A stretch of DNA of 64,000 bases from the NCBI GenBank assembly GCA_030015575.1, contig JASDDO010000026.1, positions 447,989,096-448,053,095 on the forward strand, read 5' to 3'. A model generated the notes under the pieces. That model saw nothing but the letters and a program-made list of their open reading frames with translations. It did no database searches and was not told the origin of the DNA. A program made the position numbers and the translations under genes. This stretch comes from Agapanthus africanus (lineage: Eukaryota > Streptophyta > Magnoliopsida > Asparagales > Amaryllidaceae). Below, piece after piece: positions 61,277-64,000 of this stretch (positions are counted from its first letter, which is position 1; every line of letters starts with the position of its first letter).

Positions 61277-63089
61277 TGTAACGTTTTGAAAATCGTTTCG
61301 GTGAAATTTCGAAAAAACGGTAAAATAAGGGTGTTTTCTGTAAAAAGTCAAAATGAAAATATCTTTATTATAAAATTAAATATACATATTCTAGCTATGT
61401 AATTACTAGTATTTGGTGTTTATTGAGCCACTGGTGAAATTTCAAATTTTCTGAAAAAAATATTATTTTAATATTATTTTAAGCCGGTAAGAAAATATAT
61501 TAAATTAGCGATAAATACAAATTTAAATGGGCTAATTTTAATCTTTAAAATCATGTTAATTAAAATCTAGTTGTAATATAAATTTTTAGTATTTTATTTC
61601 AAGTTTTAATTGGTTTTTATTATGGAGAACAAAAAAATAATTAATTTAAGCTAAAACTTGCAATTTTGAGCTTGTGGGGGGTCTTTTTGCATAGAATTTC
61701 TTTGTAAAATCTCTCTCACTCATTCCTCTCCATCATGGCCGGCCCCACCACTGCTGGAGCAGCCCCCTCCCCCCCTCATTTTTTTTTTCATCTCTTTTAA
61801 AAGTTCAATATGATAAGGATTAAAATATAGTAATTGGAGTATGGGTTTTTGTTGTTTGTGTGGTCTTTTGACTTTGAGAAACTTTCCCCAACTCCCCACA
61901 CCCTCTCTCTCCTCTCCCCACCTGCATTTGGCCGAGCCCCCCCCATTTAGAACAGCCCTTCACTTCTTCATCTCACTTTCTCTTCAAAAAAATCCACATA
62001 AATGCTTAAAAATCCACAAAATTTCAAAATCAAAATCCAACTCCTACCCATTTCTCATTAACCATTCTAGCATGGATCTAGGGATCAAAATAGCATTTTA
62101 GGAGGCTTGATCTTGAGCTTAATCTCATCATGGGAGGTATAATCTCATGCTTTTGTTAAAATTTGTTATCTAGTTGCTTTAATCTAAGTTAACTAAGTGC
62201 TTAATTAGGTTTTCGATGAGTTTAATTGCATGATTAAAGATTTCAAGTTAGGGTTTTGTTATGGAAATGGGTTATGATAAATTGTGCATGGTTTTGTGTT
62301 GTGGATTAACATCTTAAGTTTTATAGAAAGCTAATTTAGTTGTTAATTCCAAACCATTACTTATAAAATGCCCTAATTAAGTTATTTTGCTAACTAGAGT
62401 TTTGGAAAATTATTAAATGCTTTAGATTAAATTATAATTATGGTTTGATGTCATTATAGATAATATATTGAGTGGTTTAATGCTTTTAGTTCATGAAAAT
62501 CCTAGCTAAATTGTAGTTTGTGCGTTTTTGCTATAAATTGTTAAAAAATTGGGTATTTTGTAAACTAGAATTTTGGGGTTAATGGAATTTAATGAGATTA
62601 AATTATGGAAATTATTTTTATGACTTATTTAAGATATTTAATAAGTATTATGGCCACTAGATTTGTTTAAACATCATGTTTTGTATAAAAACGGCGAATT
62701 GTGCTTGCTAGATTTTCGAAAAAATGACTTTTTAAGTGAAACTGGGCTTTTTGTGAATTTTAACCTATTTTATATTAAAATTAGTGTTCGTGAATGTGCA
62801 AATGAGTGTATTTGGGTTTTTCTCGATGATTTGGCGTTTATACGCCAACGTCGAGGGTTTTTGGGTTGATTTATGAAAGCAACCATAGGTTTTGACCTAT
62901 GTGGGATTCGTGCGTCGTTTTGGTCATGAGTCGGATTTTAATACGATACGGTGCGTTATAATATGTAGGTACCCCATGTGGACTTCGAGACGACAAGCAA
63001 GCGCGTGGCGACGTCGGCACCGGCGAACGAGGACCAGGTGAGTAGATTTATATCTACGGGGAGAAGTCGGGTGGATGGCGTATAGCACC
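61277..63089 (+). repeat. LARD2 3' LTR, 5' part
   Basis: Matches 54258-56076 closely. GGCCGGCC lies at 61737-61744. It is broken off at TATAGCACC by element G. Confidence 0.9.
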
Positions 63090-64000
63090 TGTAAGTCGAT
63101 GTACTACACCCCAGTACTTGTGGGGAGGCGGAATTTTCAAAAACGAACTTGTTTAGTGAACAAACATCGACTAACCGCTTGAATCGAAGCTAAACGATAA
63201 CTAACCAAACATATAGTTGTTCTAAACTACTATGCTTAGGGATTATACCTATCGAAACTAGTCCTTCGTCTTTACGATCTCCTTGTTCTCCTCCGCCTTC
63301 TCTAGGTAGTAGACGATCCACCCGAGAGCAAAACTCCAAGCTTAGCCTCTAAACTTGAGGCAACTAACCTTCTTGGATTGCTAATCAAAGAAGCTAGATG
63401 AAATAGAGTGATGGTTATGGATTGATTAGTTTAACTAATCCTAGATCTCAACACATGAGGGTGAGGATTAGTCTTTTGAAGAGAGAGAGCTTGAGGAGAG
63501 AGAATGTGAATAATATTGTGAGAATAAGTTATGAGTATCATATCATATATGAAGCATTTTCTAATAAGAAAAAAAGAATAAAGAGTGATGAATAATCATG
63601 CTTCATAAAATATCTAGTGATGATTCATTAGCATGAGTCATTAAGCAATAAATGTGCATTAATGAAATGAATGAATCACCACCATGACTCATATAACTCA
63701 TTCAATGAATATGACACATAACCCTCCTTAGTCACCATCTTCTAAAAGCTTCTCGAGTAATTACGAGAACGCCCCTCCGATCCGTAAAAATACGGAAAAA
63801 CTTTAGACTGTATAAATCCAATAACCGGATACCAGTAACTGGCTTAAACCAAAGCCGACTGGTAAAAACTGTCCGAAAGTCGTACGCGCGTAAACGCACG
63901 TATGCGTCCGAACCCTTTGTCGCAAAACCATGCAACCTCTATATCGTTTCGCCTGGAGTAGGAAACTCTCTGTGTGGGACTCTAGAGACTCGACTACTAC
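63090..64000 (-). repeat. Copia-type LTR G, partial at the window edge
   Basis: On the + strand it starts TGTAAGTCGATG, like the outer ends of the B, C and F LTRs, and continues with the shared GGCTTAAACCAAAGCC (63841 on) and CGTTTCGCC-type stretches. Only the first 911 bp are visible. The insertion lies about 18 bp from the site used by B in LARD1, in the same orientation. Confidence 0.8.

Larger units (their letters stand above)
54258..63089 (+). mobile_element. LARD2, + strand, 3' LTR interrupted by element G
   Basis: 5' LTR 54258-58772, primer site, core 58773-61276, purine tract, and the first 1813 bp of the 3' LTR, where G begins. The complete 4515-bp 5' LTR makes this the type copy for the family here. 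Sampled 5'/3' LTR stretches differ by about 2-3%, about one million years at the rice rate. It lies inside element F. No protein gene is recognisable, so movement would have needed proteins from another element. Confidence 0.87.

Overview
This window is plant nuclear DNA, probably from a eudicot. It is built almost entirely of nested LTR retrotransposons. The plant assignment rests on Copia-type pol remnants of plant style, initiator-Met-tRNA primer sites, LTRs of 2 to 4.5 kb, and an AT-rich background with AT/GT microsatellites. I found no host gene, tRNA, rRNA or CRISPR array. Every larger open frame is either a relic of retroelement pol or a chance frame inside an LTR. The species cannot be named from the sequence.

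Two families alternate. (1) LARD-like family (large, apparently non-coding retrotransposon derivative): LTRs of about 4.4-4.5 kb running TGTAACGTTT to GGGTCGTGACA, around a 2.5-2.7 kb internal region with primer site and polypurine tract but no recognisable protein gene. Copies: LARD1 (1-27639, split by inserts, + strand), LARD3 (44341-50374, - strand) and LARD2 (54258-63089, + strand). (2) A Copia family with LTRs of about 2.0-2.2 kb: element A (4711-14631, +), B (14985-25104, -), C (27640-34454, -), E (34455-36234, -, LTR only), H (37542-39340, +, 3' end), D (39341-44340, +, 5' half), F (50375-54257, -) and G (63090-64000, -). A Gypsy-like LTR remnant (36235-37541) lies between E and H.

The junctions give a nesting order. 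On the left, H appears interrupted by the Gypsy-like LTR, that by E, E by C, C by LARD1, and LARD1's 3' LTR by both A and B. On the right, H's 3' LTR appears interrupted by D, D by LARD3, LARD3 by F, F by LARD2, and LARD2's 3' LTR by G. Comparing LTR pairs by eye, B is very young (about 2 differences in 2197 bp, perfect 5-bp target duplication GTGAT). LARD2 differs by about 2-3%, LARD1 by about 4% over a short stretch, and A by about 5%.

The most interesting structure is non-coding. The LARD internal region carries an array of about ten short GTGCAC...GATGCAC dyads and a segment of about 0.3 kb that matches the 5' leader of the Copia family. The Copia leader itself carries a strong GC-rich hairpin about 210 nt from the primer site, plus several tandem modules. 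Element B has no long open frame yet moved recently, which suggests it was mobilised in trans. All boundaries and divergences were read by eye and are approximate by a few bases.
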